Shown piece by piece: positions 44,301 through 53,760 of a stretch of DNA of 63,321 bases; within the stretch, counting starts at the first letter, position 1, and each line of letters begins with the position of its first letter. Origin of the DNA: Desulfarculus sp. Its GTDB lineage: Bacteria > Desulfobacterota > Desulfarculia > Desulfarculales > Desulfarculaceae. The stretch covers positions 1-63,321 of the forward strand of contig JACRDC010000041.1 of the NCBI GenBank assembly GCA_016218705.1. The letters run 5' to 3'. The position numbers and the translations under genes were made by a program. The notes beneath the pieces were generated by a model that made no database searches, was not told the DNA's origin, and saw only the letters and a program-made list of their open reading frames with translations.

Positions 44301-46928
44301 CCATATCTCGCGATAGGCCGTGACCGTCACCCGGCAGGGCGGGGCCGGCTGGCCGTCGTGGGTGGCGGCCTTGATCTCCAGGCTGGCCGGCTGGCCGGCC
44401 TGCGCCAGGCCCGGGGCCTTGAGCCCCAGGTACAGGGCCGCCGGGTGAGCTGTGTAGCGGGCGCGGCCGCCCACCACCAGGCCAGTGGCGTCGGCCACCG
44501 AGGCCTCCACCGCCACCTCCACCGGCTGGCCGGGCTGGGGCTGGGCGGCGGGCAGCTTCAGGCCGGCCTTGCCCGCCGCGTCCAGGGTGGCCTCCAGGCT
44601 GCCCAATACCTTGACCCGGCTCATGGGCTCGTCCTCGGAGGGCAGGGGCAGATCGCCCACGGCATAGCCCTCCAGGCTGGCCGGGGCAAAGGCTTGGTCG
44701 CGCTGCTCCACCTTGACCTTGGCCTGGCCGCCGGCCACCGGCGCGCCGAAGAGATAGCCCGCCTCCAGCCCGGCGGCCTGGGCCTGGGCGCCCAGCACGT
44801 TGGCCGGGGCCTCCAGGCTCACCTTGAAATCCGGCGGCCGGAAGGAGGCCACCCGGAAGCCGCCGGCGGCGATCTCCTGGCCGCCGGCCTTGAGGCTGAT
44901 CTGGTACTGGCCCAGGCGGGCCTGGCTGGCCAGGGTCAGCTCGCCTTCCAGCGAGCCATAGGCGTTGGGCTTCTGCTCGAAGTGGGCCAGCAGGCGGCCC
45001 ATGGGGTCCTTGACCTCCACGCGCAGGGGCTTCTGACCCGGCGCGGTCAGGCCCTGGGGCGTCTGCTGGCGCAGGTAGACCACCAGGCGCACGGTCTGCC
45101 CTGGCTGGTAGAGGGGTAGTTGGGTGATGGCGTGGGCCAACAGCGGCGAGTGCTGGTCGGGGTTCTGGAACTCCACCGTGGAGGGCAGGGAGTACATCAG
45201 GTCATTGGACCAGGTGCTGGGCAGCACCGCCAGGTCGCCCTCATGGCGTGCCAGCACAAAGACCTGGGGACCCTGCCAGGGCTTGTTCTTGTCCGCCTGG
45301 GGGGCCAGGGCCGCCAGGGGCGGCAACTGGGCCAGGCCCTGGGCATCGCTCTTGCCCTGCCACAGCATCTTGTTGGCGCGGTCGCGCAGTTCCAGGTCCA
45401 CCCCGGCCAGGGGCTGGCCCGTGGAGAGCCGGCTGACCCACACCAGGCCCGGGCCGGTGGCCAGCTTGCACGCCAGGCCCAGGTCGGTGACCTGCACCAT
45501 GGCCCGCTGCACCTGCTCGCGGGGGCGATTGCGCTCGTCGGGCAGATCGGCGCGCAGGTCCAGGAGCGTCACCCCGCCCCGGGGCGGCCGGCCCAGGAGC
45601 CCCGCCAGGTCCAGGGGGCGCAGCAGGGTCTGGTTGGGGGGCAGGTTGAGGTTGAGGTCGCTCAATACCGCGCCCTCCTGGAGGGTGGGGCGGGCTGGCC
45701 GGCGGTTCCAGGGCAGGTCGGCCTCGGCCACCAAGGCCGGCACGACCTCCTCGGGCGTGAGCAGGCGCGCCGCCGCCCGCACCGGGCCCAGGTTGCGCGC
45801 CCTTAAGGGGTAGAGCCCCTTCTCGGCCGCCTCCAGCACGCCCTTGCCGCCCATGAGCGAGAAGACCGGCGCCATGTCGCCGGTCTTCAGCGCCAGGCTG
45901 ATGGGCTCGGCCAGGGTGGTGCCGTAATCGTCGGGCAGTCCGGCGGCGATCCTAAGCTGATAGGCGCTGTTGGGCTTGAGTCCCAGGTCCAGGTATATCC
46001 AGCGGGTGGGCTCGCGGCCCTTGACGTCGTCCAGGGGCTTTCCCTGGGGGCTGAGCTTGAGGCGGCCATGGAGCTCCTGGGGCGAAACCGGGTTGTTGAA
46101 CTCCAACAACAGGCTGGCGCTGGGGTCCAGGCGGCCCTTGCTGTCTTTCCGCTGCTCCCATTTGACCAACTGGAGCGGCTCGAAGCTGCGGTAGGCGGCG
46201 TGAAAGGTGCGCTGGGAGGTCAGGTGACCCTGGGCGGGCTTGATGCCCGGCTCCAGCACCACCTGCACCTCCTGGCTGGGCGGCAGTTTGCCGGCGGCCT
46301 CCAGGGCGTAGACCCGGGCCAGGTGGCTGCCCTGGGCGCGCCACTGTTCCTGGGGCACCTCCACGGCCTTGAGCGGCAGGCGCTGGCCAGCCACCTCCAA
46401 AAAGGCGTGGGCCGCCAGGGAGGCCGCGTCCACGGCCTGGTTGAGGATGACCCGGAGCTCGGGCCTCGGCCCCAGGGGGCTGTCGGGCGAGGGCGAGAAC
46501 TCCAGGGCCTCGATCTCCGGGGTGTGCAGCAGCGCCCGCGCCGGCTGGGCCAGGGTGGCGCCGTCCAGGGCGCGCGCTCCGGCGGCCACGCTGGCCTGCA
46601 AGCGGGTGGCCCCGCTCAGGGGCTCGTCCAGGATGAAGGCCAGGGTCTGGGGGTCCAGCCAGCGGTAGGAGCCGGGCAGCCGGGGAGTCACCTTCAGCGG
46701 CGAGTCTCCTTCGGTCTGCTCCATGGCCCCCAGGGGACGCATGGGCCGCGAGAAGCTGGCCACCACCTGGGTCAGGCGCTCCACCCGGCCCTGGGGCATC
46801 AGCTTGACCGTGAGGGCCTCGGCGGCCCAGGCGGGCGGGGCCGAAAGGCTCAGGCAGAGCAGGATGGCCAGGAGCCAGGCCTGGGGCCAGGCGGAGGGGC
46901 ACGGAAGGGCCAAGGGACGCGGGCTCAT
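41364..46928 (-). CDS. Bacterial alpha-2-macroglobulin (thioester protease trap)
   Basis: 1854 residues, comparable in size to E. coli YfhM (about 1650). The start at 46928 has GGGAG upstream. The signal peptide WLLAILLCLSLSAPPAWA has no clear lipobox, so the mature protein may be soluble periplasmic rather than lipid-anchored. Macroglobulin domains fill the first 1300 residues. The thioester motif is C1389-LEQ in YPWECLEQR, in the complement-like helical domain. It would trap proteases that enter the periplasm and couple them covalently. It is the first gene of the pair with pbpC. Confidence 0.93.
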   Translation of the reverse strand: MSPRPLALPCPSAWPQAWLLAILLCLSLSAPPAWAAEALTVKLMPQGRVERLTQVVASFSRPMRPLGAMEQTEGDSPLKVTPRLPGSYRWLDPQTLAFILDEPLSGATRLQASVAAGARALDGATLAQPARALLHTPEIEALEFSPSPDSPLGPRPELRVILNQAVDAASLAAHAFLEVAGQRLPLKAVEVPQEQWRAQGSHLARVYALEAAGKLPPSQEVQVVLEPGIKPAQGHLTSQRTFHAAYRSFEPLQLVKWEQRKDSKGRLDPSASLLLEFNNPVSPQELHGRLKLSPQGKPLDDVKGREPTRWIYLDLGLKPNSAYQLRIAAGLPDDYGTTLAEPISLALKTGDMAPVFSLMGGKGVLEAAEKGLYPLRARNLGPVRAAARLLTPEEVVPALVAEADLPWNRRPARPTLQEGAVLSDLNLNLPPNQTLLRPLDLAGLLGRPPRGGVTLLDLRADLPDERNRPREQVQRAMVQVTDLGLACKLATGPGLVWVSRLSTGQPLAGVDLELRDRANKMLWQGKSDAQGLAQLPPLAALAPQADKNKPWQGPQVFVLARHEGDLAVLPSTWSNDLMYSLPSTVEFQNPDQHSPLLAHAITQLPLYQPGQTVRLVVYLRQQTPQGLTAPGQKPLRVEVKDPMGRLLAHFEQKPNAYGSLEGELTLASQARLGQYQISLKAGGQEIAAGGFRVASFRPPDFKVSLEAPANVLGAQAQAAGLEAGYLFGAPVAGGQAKVKVEQRDQAFAPASLEGYAVGDLPLPSEDEPMSRVKVLGSLEATLDAAGKAGLKLPAAQPQPGQPVEVAVEASVADATGLVVGGRARYTAHPAALYLGLKAPGLAQAGQPASLEIKAATHDGQPAPPCRVTVTAYREIWETVRERGPGGFYRHLAQARREQVWQQGLDLPTAGAALNFTPPEAGTYALLAEVKDHEGRLNRSGAYLYASGAGLAGWQRFDDHRLEIVADSASLRPGQSARLLIKNPFAQATALVSVEGLGVRRTIVRQVEGPAPVIEVPIGAEDAPNAYLGVLLVRGRVGPGSSAGPDLGRPQVRIGYAVVKVHDPQAGLKVKVEPSQSELKPGQEVAAKVAVSGLDDRPRQCQVTFLAVDERVLTAAGGQDSYDPRATFDKPRPLSVLSADGRTQVVGQRFQGQKGEDSAGGGGLGQALRQDFHPAVYWLAQGQTDASGRLEVGFKLPDSLTAYRLVAVAAGQGGDFGLGKAVVRASRPLQMLSALPRFAVSGDRFAARVLVQNLGSRGGQVTVTAQASGLSLEGPDRQTLELAPGQSRPMDFLVKAGAAGAASLTLQASLEGEQDAALFKLPVLPLTNLETAAMAGELDPAGGRGSVAVPLAIPAGADPQRNRLEVVVAPSLAAVLGTPTAVLLDYPWECLEQRLSKAAARALILAHGPALGLPSAGIERSAVQAALDQVADFQHGDGGLGLWPGQRRSDFFVTAYALLAAQQMKAAGAVLEPEVKKRALDYLHDNLRKGPLPKANQQARRLAEALALMALAQEGRPMRPALEAALTRSQGLSPMGLAALLRAAQLSQMPGAVAELLTRLEASAVASAQHLHFAGVEPGGLKEIMGSTLRDNALVLWVLTQTQPAYPRLEGLAAWVAARLGESKTLSTQEAVFGLWGLAAYLGRPGASGPANVGVKLDGREIMAQRFAGPTDQPASLAVPRERLTPGQAQELALAAQEGRPHWSVRLSHAPGQPPANAVNAGFLLARVLRPLKSQGPPQVGDTMECLLTLLVSQTRHHVLVSDPYPAGLEPLNAPAAEPSEDGQEQASWQPWRFKELRKTGLLLYAPRLDPGVYTYRYTLRAVAPGAFGQRPATAEEMYSPEVMGATAAGMLEVR

Positions 46929-47113
46929 GGTTCTGCACTCCCTGGGAGTTGGCCATGGATGGGCGCGGCGCCCGCCTGGGCACCAGCGAATATAAACAGT
47001 GTAGTACGGTGGGCCGGCGCAAGGCCAGGCAGCAATTGGGCCTGGCGCCCCGGCTGCCCAGGGGGGCCGGGAGCGGCTCGTGCGGTGAATGGCGGGCGGG
47101 GCGCCTGGGGGGT

Positions 47114-48061
47114 TCACAAAAAGACGCGGAACCCCTGGGCGAAGCGCGACTGGCGGTGGAAGAAGGTCAGGTTGATGCTCTGGCGCTCCACGCCCTCGCG
47201 CCCCTTGGCGATGACCAGGCGCTGGAAGGCCAGGCCCATCTGCCGCATCTGCTCGCGGGCCGTGCGGGGGTCGCCGCCGATCTCGCGCAGGGCCTCCTCC
47301 TCGCCCAGGGCTTGCAGCAGAAAGACCATGTCCGGGGTGTACACCGCCCGGGACGACCCGCGCACCTCCTGCAGGGAGGCGGTCCAGGGCTGGCCCGGCC
47401 CGGGCTTGTCGGCCTCGCTGATGACCAGCACCGCCTCGCCGCTTCTGTCGCGCAGGGTCTTCATGGCCCCCACCCGCCAGTGGTCGGCCTCCTCCTGGCC
47501 GGCGGTCCAACCGGGGGGCAGGGGGAAGACCTGTAGGTAGTCCACCAGGAGCAAGGCCCGGCGGGCGCCGCTGTCTTGCTTGAGGCGGACCAGGGCCTCC
47601 AGGATGTTCTCCACCGTGGGCCGGGGGAAGTTCTGGTCATCCAGGATCAGGATGCGCCGGCCCAGGACGGCCAGCTCCTGGCGGGCCTCGTCCAGGGCCT
47701 GGCGGTCGGCCTGGCCGGAGAGCTCCAGGGTCAGGTTCCTCCACTCCAGACGTGAGAGGTTGCACAACAGGCGGCGCAAGAGGTCCAGGCGGGGCATCTC
47801 CAGGGAGAGCACCAGAAAGCAGGTCTCGGGATCCTGACGCACCACGTCCAGGCCCAGTTGGCAGGCCAGGGCGGTCTTGCCCACGTTGGGGGCAGCGGCC
47901 AGGAGCATCAGCCCCCTGAGCCCCAGGGTGGCGGCGTCCAGGCGGGGCAGGGTGGCCTGCAAGAGCCCCATGGCCGTCCGGCCGCGCAGGAGCTCCAGGC
48001 GGCGGCTGTCCTCATCCAGCTCATGGTTCAGGGTCAGCGGGGGCGCTGTCTGCTCATCCAT
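47114..48061 (-). CDS. DnaB-type RecA-fold ATPase, orphan
   Basis: 315 residues resembling only the C-terminal ATPase half of replicative helicase DnaB. Walker A is AAPNVGKTAL (about 56-65). Next come FLVLSLEMPRLDLLRRLLCN (the DnaB SLEM motif), LLLVDYLQVFP (Walker B) and EVRGSSRAVYTPDMVFLLQA (the late RGS/D motif). The N-terminal primase-interaction domain is missing. It might be a small accessory helicase or a KaiC/DnaB-like ATPase. It is upstream of the macroglobulin gene (185 nt) and 35 nt downstream of the lipoprotein gene. Confidence 0.75.
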   Translation of the reverse strand: MDEQTAPPLTLNHELDEDSRRLELLRGRTAMGLLQATLPRLDAATLGLRGLMLLAAAPNVGKTALACQLGLDVVRQDPETCFLVLSLEMPRLDLLRRLLCNLSRLEWRNLTLELSGQADRQALDEARQELAVLGRRILILDDQNFPRPTVENILEALVRLKQDSGARRALLLVDYLQVFPLPPGWTAGQEEADHWRVGAMKTLRDRSGEAVLVISEADKPGPGQPWTASLQEVRGSSRAVYTPDMVFLLQALGEEEALREIGGDPRTAREQMRQMGLAFQRLVIAKGREGVERQSINLTFFHRQSRFAQGFRVFL

Positions 48062-48096
48062 GGCGGTCTCCTATTGGCCTGGCCGCCGTTGTTGGG

Positions 48097-48696
48097 TCAG
48101 GGGCGCTGCCCCTGGCCGTCCTCCTGGCTGGCCTCGGGGTTCTCCAGGTGGAACCGGAAGCGGTAGATGGACGTCCGGCCGTTCATCTCCAGGGGCAAAT
48201 CAATGCGTAGGCGCAACTCCGGCGGGCCGCCGGGGCCGCGGCCGCCGCTCAGGGGGGCCAGCCGCCAGACGTCTTCCTCCAGGACCGCCTTGGCCGGCAG
48301 CAGCAGGTCGCCCAGGGTGGCGCCGGTCTCCACCGAGGTGGGCGTCAGGGCCTCCAGGGGCTGGCCATGGGCCACGCCCTGATGAATCAGGTGCTGGGCG
48401 TTGCCCGAGGCGTCCAGAAAGACCGCCTGGTCCCAAAGCACCCGCAGGGGCGCGCCGGTCTTGTTGGCCAGGGTCAGCACAAAGGCCAGGGGGCGCTCCT
48501 CCCTGACCAGCAGGCTGAGGTCCAGGAGGTCGTCGCTGAAGCAGGCCTCGTTGTATTCACCCTCGAAGGCCACCTGGGGGGCCATGGCCGAGGGCGTGGC
48601 GCCATCGCCTTCCGGGGCGGGCGCGGTCCCGGCACAGCCGGCCAGAAGGGGCAAAAGCATGAGCCAGCGCGTCCATCCACGGGTCAGGCCTTTCAT
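48097..48696 (-). CDS. Predicted lipoprotein, unknown
   Basis: 199 residues from the ATG at 48696 (GGAGG upstream). The signal WLMLLPLLAGC has C21 as lipidation site. The mature part starts Gly/Ala/Pro-rich and then becomes beta-rich (EERPLAFVLTLANKTGAPLR; RTSIYRFRFHLENPEASQED), like an immunoglobulin-fold domain. No family is recognised. It lies upstream of the DnaB-like gene on the same strand. Confidence 0.65.
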   Translation of the reverse strand: MKGLTRGWTRWLMLLPLLAGCAGTAPAPEGDGATPSAMAPQVAFEGEYNEACFSDDLLDLSLLVREERPLAFVLTLANKTGAPLRVLWDQAVFLDASGNAQHLIHQGVAHGQPLEALTPTSVETGATLGDLLLPAKAVLEEDVWRLAPLSGGRGPGGPPELRLRIDLPLEMNGRTSIYRFRFHLENPEASQEDGQGQRP

Positions 48697-48830
48697 GACG
48701 TCCTCCAAGCTTGCGATAGGGACCCGTCACCGAGGGTAGCCCAGGCCAGGGCTTCTGCAAAGACATTTGTGCGCACTACCGGCCCTGGCCCCGGCTTGTG
48801 GCCGGCGCCAGCCTTGTGATAGCGTGGGCC

Positions 48831-49475
48831 ATGGCGCGGCTAATGGTCAGCGAGCTGTTCGTGAGCATCCAGGGCGAATCCTCCTTCGCGGGCTGGCCGT
48901 GCGCCTTCGTGCGCCTGGCCGGCTGCCCCCTGGCCTGCCGCTGGTGCGACAGCCTCTACGCCCGCCAGGGCGGCGAGCCCCTGGCCCTGGACCAGGCCGT
49001 GGCCTGGGCCGCCGGCCAGGGCGTGGAGTTGGTGGAGGTCACCGGCGGCGAGCCCCTGGCCCAGCCGGCCAGCCTGGAGCTGATTAGCCGGCTGTGCGAC
49101 CTGGGGCGCACGGTGCTGGTGGAGACCAGCGGCGCCCTGGACATCGCGCCGGTGGACCCCCGGGCGCGGGTCATCATGGACGTCAAGTGCCCCAGCTCGG
49201 GCATGCATGAGCGCCTGCACCGGCCCAACCTGGAGGCCCTCCAGCCCCGCCACGAGGTCAAGTTCGTGCTGGCTGGCCGGGCCGACTATGAGTACGCCCG
49301 CGCCATGCTGACCGAGCACGGCCTGGCGCGGCGCTGCCAGGTGCTCCTGTCCACGGTGCACGGCCAACTCGCGCCGGCCCAGGCCGTGGAGTGGATGCTA
49401 AGCGACCGCCTGCCCGCCCGCTTCCAACTGCAACTGCACAAGTACATCTGGCCCGGCCAGGAGCGGGGGGTATAG
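48831..49475 (+). CDS. queE: 7-carboxy-7-deazaguanine synthase
   Basis: 214 residues. It begins MARLMVSELFVSIQGESSFA, and the substrate segment IQGESSFAGWPCAFVRLAGC leads to the cluster site C32-x3-C36-x2-C39 (CPLACRWCD), then EVTGGEPL (SAM-binding GGE) and VMDVKCPSSG. QueE closes the 7-deazaguanine ring in queuosine biosynthesis. The ATG at 48831 is used; the one at 48843 is also possible, and neither has a strong ribosome site. No other queuosine gene is nearby. Confidence 0.9.
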   Translation: MARLMVSELFVSIQGESSFAGWPCAFVRLAGCPLACRWCDSLYARQGGEPLALDQAVAWAAGQGVELVEVTGGEPLAQPASLELISRLCDLGRTVLVETSGALDIAPVDPRARVIMDVKCPSSGMHERLHRPNLEALQPRHEVKFVLAGRADYEYARAMLTEHGLARRCQVLLSTVHGQLAPAQAVEWMLSDRLPARFQLQLHKYIWPGQERGV

Positions 49476-49510
49476 GCCCCGCCGCGCGGCGCCTGGGCCG
49501 GCCCGCCCCG

Positions 49511-50041
49511 CTAGATGGTCAGATCGGGGGGCATGACGAACTGGCGGGCGCACATGTCCTTGTCCAGCAGGAACATGCCGCCTGGAGTCTCGTTGACCAG
49601 CTTGAGCTTGCCGATGACCTCTGAGACGCTGGCCTCCTCCTCCACCTGCTCCTTGACGAACCATTGCAGGAAGTTCTCGCTGGCGTAGTCCTGTTGCTGG
49701 CGGGCCAGGCTGACCAGCTTGTTGATGAGCCCCGTGACCAGGCGCTCGTGCTTCAGCACCGCCTCCAGGCAGGCCAGGGGCGAGGCCCAGGTGGTCTCGG
49801 GGGCCTTGATGGCCTTGAGGGTGACTTGGCCGCCGCGCTCGTGCACGTGGTTGAAGAAGCGCAAGGCGTGGGTCATCTCCTCCTGGACCTGCACCTTGAA
49901 CCAGTGGCTGAAGCCAGGCAGTTGCAGGCCCTCGAAGTAGGCGGCCATGGACATGTAGAGGTAGGATGAATAAATCTCGGCGTTGATCTGCTCGTTCAGG
50001 GCCTTGTTCATCTTGTCGGAGTAGCCGTGGGTGGCTGCCAT
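49511..50041 (-). CDS. ftnA: Ferritin (non-heme, FtnA-like)
   Basis: 176 residues. The start at 50041 follows GGAGGAG at good distance. The four-helix ferroxidase pattern is present: NEQINAEIYSSYLYMSMAAY (Glu and Tyr ligands), VQEEMTHALRFFNHVHERGG (E-x2-H pair), and QWFVKEQVEEEASVSEVIGK. It stores iron and limits oxidative damage in the cytosol. Single gene, convergent with queE. Confidence 0.93.
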   Translation of the reverse strand: MAATHGYSDKMNKALNEQINAEIYSSYLYMSMAAYFEGLQLPGFSHWFKVQVQEEMTHALRFFNHVHERGGQVTLKAIKAPETTWASPLACLEAVLKHERLVTGLINKLVSLARQQQDYASENFLQWFVKEQVEEEASVSEVIGKLKLVNETPGGMFLLDKDMCARQFVMPPDLTI

Positions 50042-50239
50042 GCTCATCTCCTCCTTGCCGGGATTGACGCACAACCGCCCGTGGCCCGGCCAGCGGCCCG
50101 GGGGCCGCCAGCCTGAAGCCGGGCATGATACTTGTAGGGTACATTCTGTCCTGGGGGGAGTCCAGCCCGGCCTGACGAGGCCGGGGCGAGGCGAACTGCC
50201 AAGGATTCATCCGATGTGGTCTTCATTCAAACAAAAGAC

Positions 50240-50260
50240 GGGCGGGGATAAACCCCGCCC
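50240..50260. repeat. GC hairpin of the dispersed type
   Basis: GGGCGGGG-ATAAA-CCCCGCCC, a perfect 8-bp stem. I recognise this motif as one scattered in intergenic regions of related bacteria. Here it may also terminate the small gene ending at 50328. Confidence 0.55.
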
Positions 50261-50327
50261 CTACGAAATCCAAGGCAAGAACCGCTGGTTGCTTCGTGGA
50301 AGGCCAGCGCTGGCGCCAACGCCCGGC

Positions 50328-50537
50328 CTAATCCACCCTGACCACCTTGACGGTCTTGCCCACCCATTCCAGCGGCAAGTAGACCCGGCCGCTCTTGCCG
50401 CTCTTGGTCACCTTCTTGTAGATCAACTCCTTACCCATGATTGTCAGGTGCACCTTGCTGGTGGCCGTCTCCAGGCCGGGATCGGGCCCCTGGCCCACCG
50501 GTCCGCCAACCGCCTTGGTGCCTCGCTGGGTCTGCAT
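50328..50537 (-). CDS. Small DUF2080-like protein
   Basis: 69 residues, start at 50537 behind GCGAGG. The C-terminal half GKELIYKKVTKSGKSGRVYL then PLEWVGKTVKVVRVD follows the DUF2080 pattern (transposon-encoded, AbrB-like strand-turn motif), mostly known from archaea. The N-terminal half is unstructured (GGPVGQGPDPG). It starts 46 nt after the acyl-CoA ligase stop and may be the last gene of the uptake operon. A DNA-binding role is possible. Confidence 0.55.
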   Translation of the reverse strand: MQTQRGTKAVGGPVGQGPDPGLETATSKVHLTIMGKELIYKKVTKSGKSGRVYLPLEWVGKTVKVVRVD

Positions 50538-50583
50538 GGGCTCAACCTCGCCGGGCTGGGGGTGGCTGGGGCGCGGCCTGGCT

Positions 50584-52227
<1,644 letters not shown>

Positions 52228-52241
52228 CGGGGTCCTCCCGC

Positions 52242-52988
52242 TCAGTTGCCGAAATAGGCGGCGCGCACGTCGGGGTTGTCCATCAGGTCTCCCCGTCCGC
52301 CCTCCACCACCGCCGAGCCGTTTTCCAGGATGTAACCATAGTCAATGATGGGCATGATGGGCCGGGCGTATTGTTCGGCCACGATGATGGCCGTGCCGCG
52401 CTGGTCGCGTATGTCCTTGATGGACTTGGCCAGCCAGTATTGGATGGCGGGCGACAGGCCCAGGAGTGGCTCGTCCAAGAGCAAGAGCTTGGGCTGGGCC
52501 ATGAGCGCGCGGCCGATGGCCAGCATCTGCTGCTCGCCACCGCTCAAGAACCCGCCCAGGCGGTCCTTGAGCTTGGTGAGCGGCGGAAAGATGCTGAAGA
52601 CGTAGTCCAGGGTCTCGCGGGCCTGGACCGGCGTGGCCAGGTAGCCGCCGATCTTCAGGTTCTCCAGCACGCTGCTCTCGGGGAAGATGCGCCGGCGCTC
52701 CGGGCAGAGCACGATGCCGGCCTTGGCGCGGGCCGCCGGCTGGTAGGCCATGATCTCGTTGCCCAGGTAGTTGACCTGCCCCCGGATGGTGATGCGCTCA
52801 CCGCCCTGCATCTGCTCCTTGCGCTGGATGTCGAGCATCAGCCCCGACAGGGCGTACATCAGGGTGGACTTGCCGGCGCTGTTGGCCCCGAAGACGCCGA
52901 TGATCTGGCCGTCGCCGCAGGTCAGGCTGACGTTGTTCAGCGCCAGCATGTTTTCGTAGAAGACCATCAGGCCCAGGGCTTCAAACAT
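52242..52988 (-). CDS. livF: Branched-chain-type ABC transporter ATPase (LivF)
   Basis: 248 residues. Walker A is GANSAGKST, signature LSGGEQQMLAIGRAL and Walker B LLLLDEPLLG. The gene overlaps livG by 8 nt. It powers uptake through LivH/LivM together with LivG. Confidence 0.92.
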   Translation of the reverse strand: MFEALGLMVFYENMLALNNVSLTCGDGQIIGVFGANSAGKSTLMYALSGLMLDIQRKEQMQGGERITIRGQVNYLGNEIMAYQPAARAKAGIVLCPERRRIFPESSVLENLKIGGYLATPVQARETLDYVFSIFPPLTKLKDRLGGFLSGGEQQMLAIGRALMAQPKLLLLDEPLLGLSPAIQYWLAKSIKDIRDQRGTAIIVAEQYARPIMPIIDYGYILENGSAVVEGGRGDLMDNPDVRAAYFGN

Positions 52989-53760
52989 ACTCGAAGACCT
53001 CCTCGCTGCCGAAATAGGCCCGTTTGACCTCCTCGTTGGCCATCACCTCCTCGGAGTTGCCCTCGCAGACCTTGGCCCCGAAGTTGAGCACCATGACCCG
53101 GTTGGCCAGGGAGAACAGCTCGCGCAGGCGGTGCTCCACCATGATGAGCGTCACGCCCTCGGCCCTGAGCTTTTCCATCAGGGGCAGCATGGAGGCCATC
53201 TCGCTCATGGATAGGCCGCTGAAGACCTCGTCGCAGATGATGAGGTCGGGCCTGAGCGCCAGGCAGCGGGCCAGTTCCAGGCGCTTCAAGTAGCCGGTGG
53301 GCAGGCTGGAGGCGGTCTTGTAGGGCACGTAGGAGTCGCGCTCGAAGCCGATCTCCTCCAGGATGTCCACGGCCACGGTATTGCGGTCGCCCATGCGGCC
53401 GCCGCCCCGCCAGCCGCCGGTGCGCCGGGCCCGTGGCGAGAACAGCGGCACGATGAGGTTCTTGTAGGCCGCCAGGCTGTAGTAGGGGCGCATGACCTGG
53501 AAGGTGCGGGTGAGACCCAGATCGGCGATCTTGTGGGGCGGCCAGCCGGTGATGTCGCGCCCCTGGAAGATCACCTGGCCTTGGTCGGGGCGCACGAAGC
53601 CGGTGATGCAGTTGACCAGGGTGGTCTTGCCGCAGCCGTTGGGGCCGATGATCCCCAGGATATCGCCCCTTCTCACCTCCATGTCCACCTCGGTGAGCGC
53701 CTGCACGCCGCCGAAGCGCTTGGTGACGCCCTTGAGGCTGAGCATCGTCTCGGCGCTCAT
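52981..53760 (-). CDS. livG: Branched-chain-type ABC transporter ATPase (LivG)
   Basis: 259 residues from the ATG at 53760, overlapping the livM stop by 4 nt. Walker A GPNGCGKTT and Walker B LIICDEVFSG are normal. The signature is SLPTGYLKRLELARCLA instead of the usual LSxGQQRxLEIARAL, so the LSGGQ-type Ser/Gly pattern is altered. An Arg/Gly-rich insertion (RARRTGGWRGGGRMGDRN) follows the Q-loop. It pairs with LivF. Confidence 0.9.
   Translation of the reverse strand: MSAETMLSLKGVTKRFGGVQALTEVDMEVRRGDILGIIGPNGCGKTTLVNCITGFVRPDQGQVIFQGRDITGWPPHKIADLGLTRTFQVMRPYYSLAAYKNLIVPLFSPRARRTGGWRGGGRMGDRNTVAVDILEEIGFERDSYVPYKTASSLPTGYLKRLELARCLALRPDLIICDEVFSGLSMSEMASMLPLMEKLRAEGVTLIMVEHRLRELFSLANRVMVLNFGAKVCEGNSEEVMANEEVKRAYFGSEEVFEYV

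Noticed and set aside
46929-47510. Extension of the macroglobulin N-terminus by 194 residues
   Set aside because: It would run through the DnaB-like gene. The ATG at 46928 has a ribosome site and opens a proper signal peptide.
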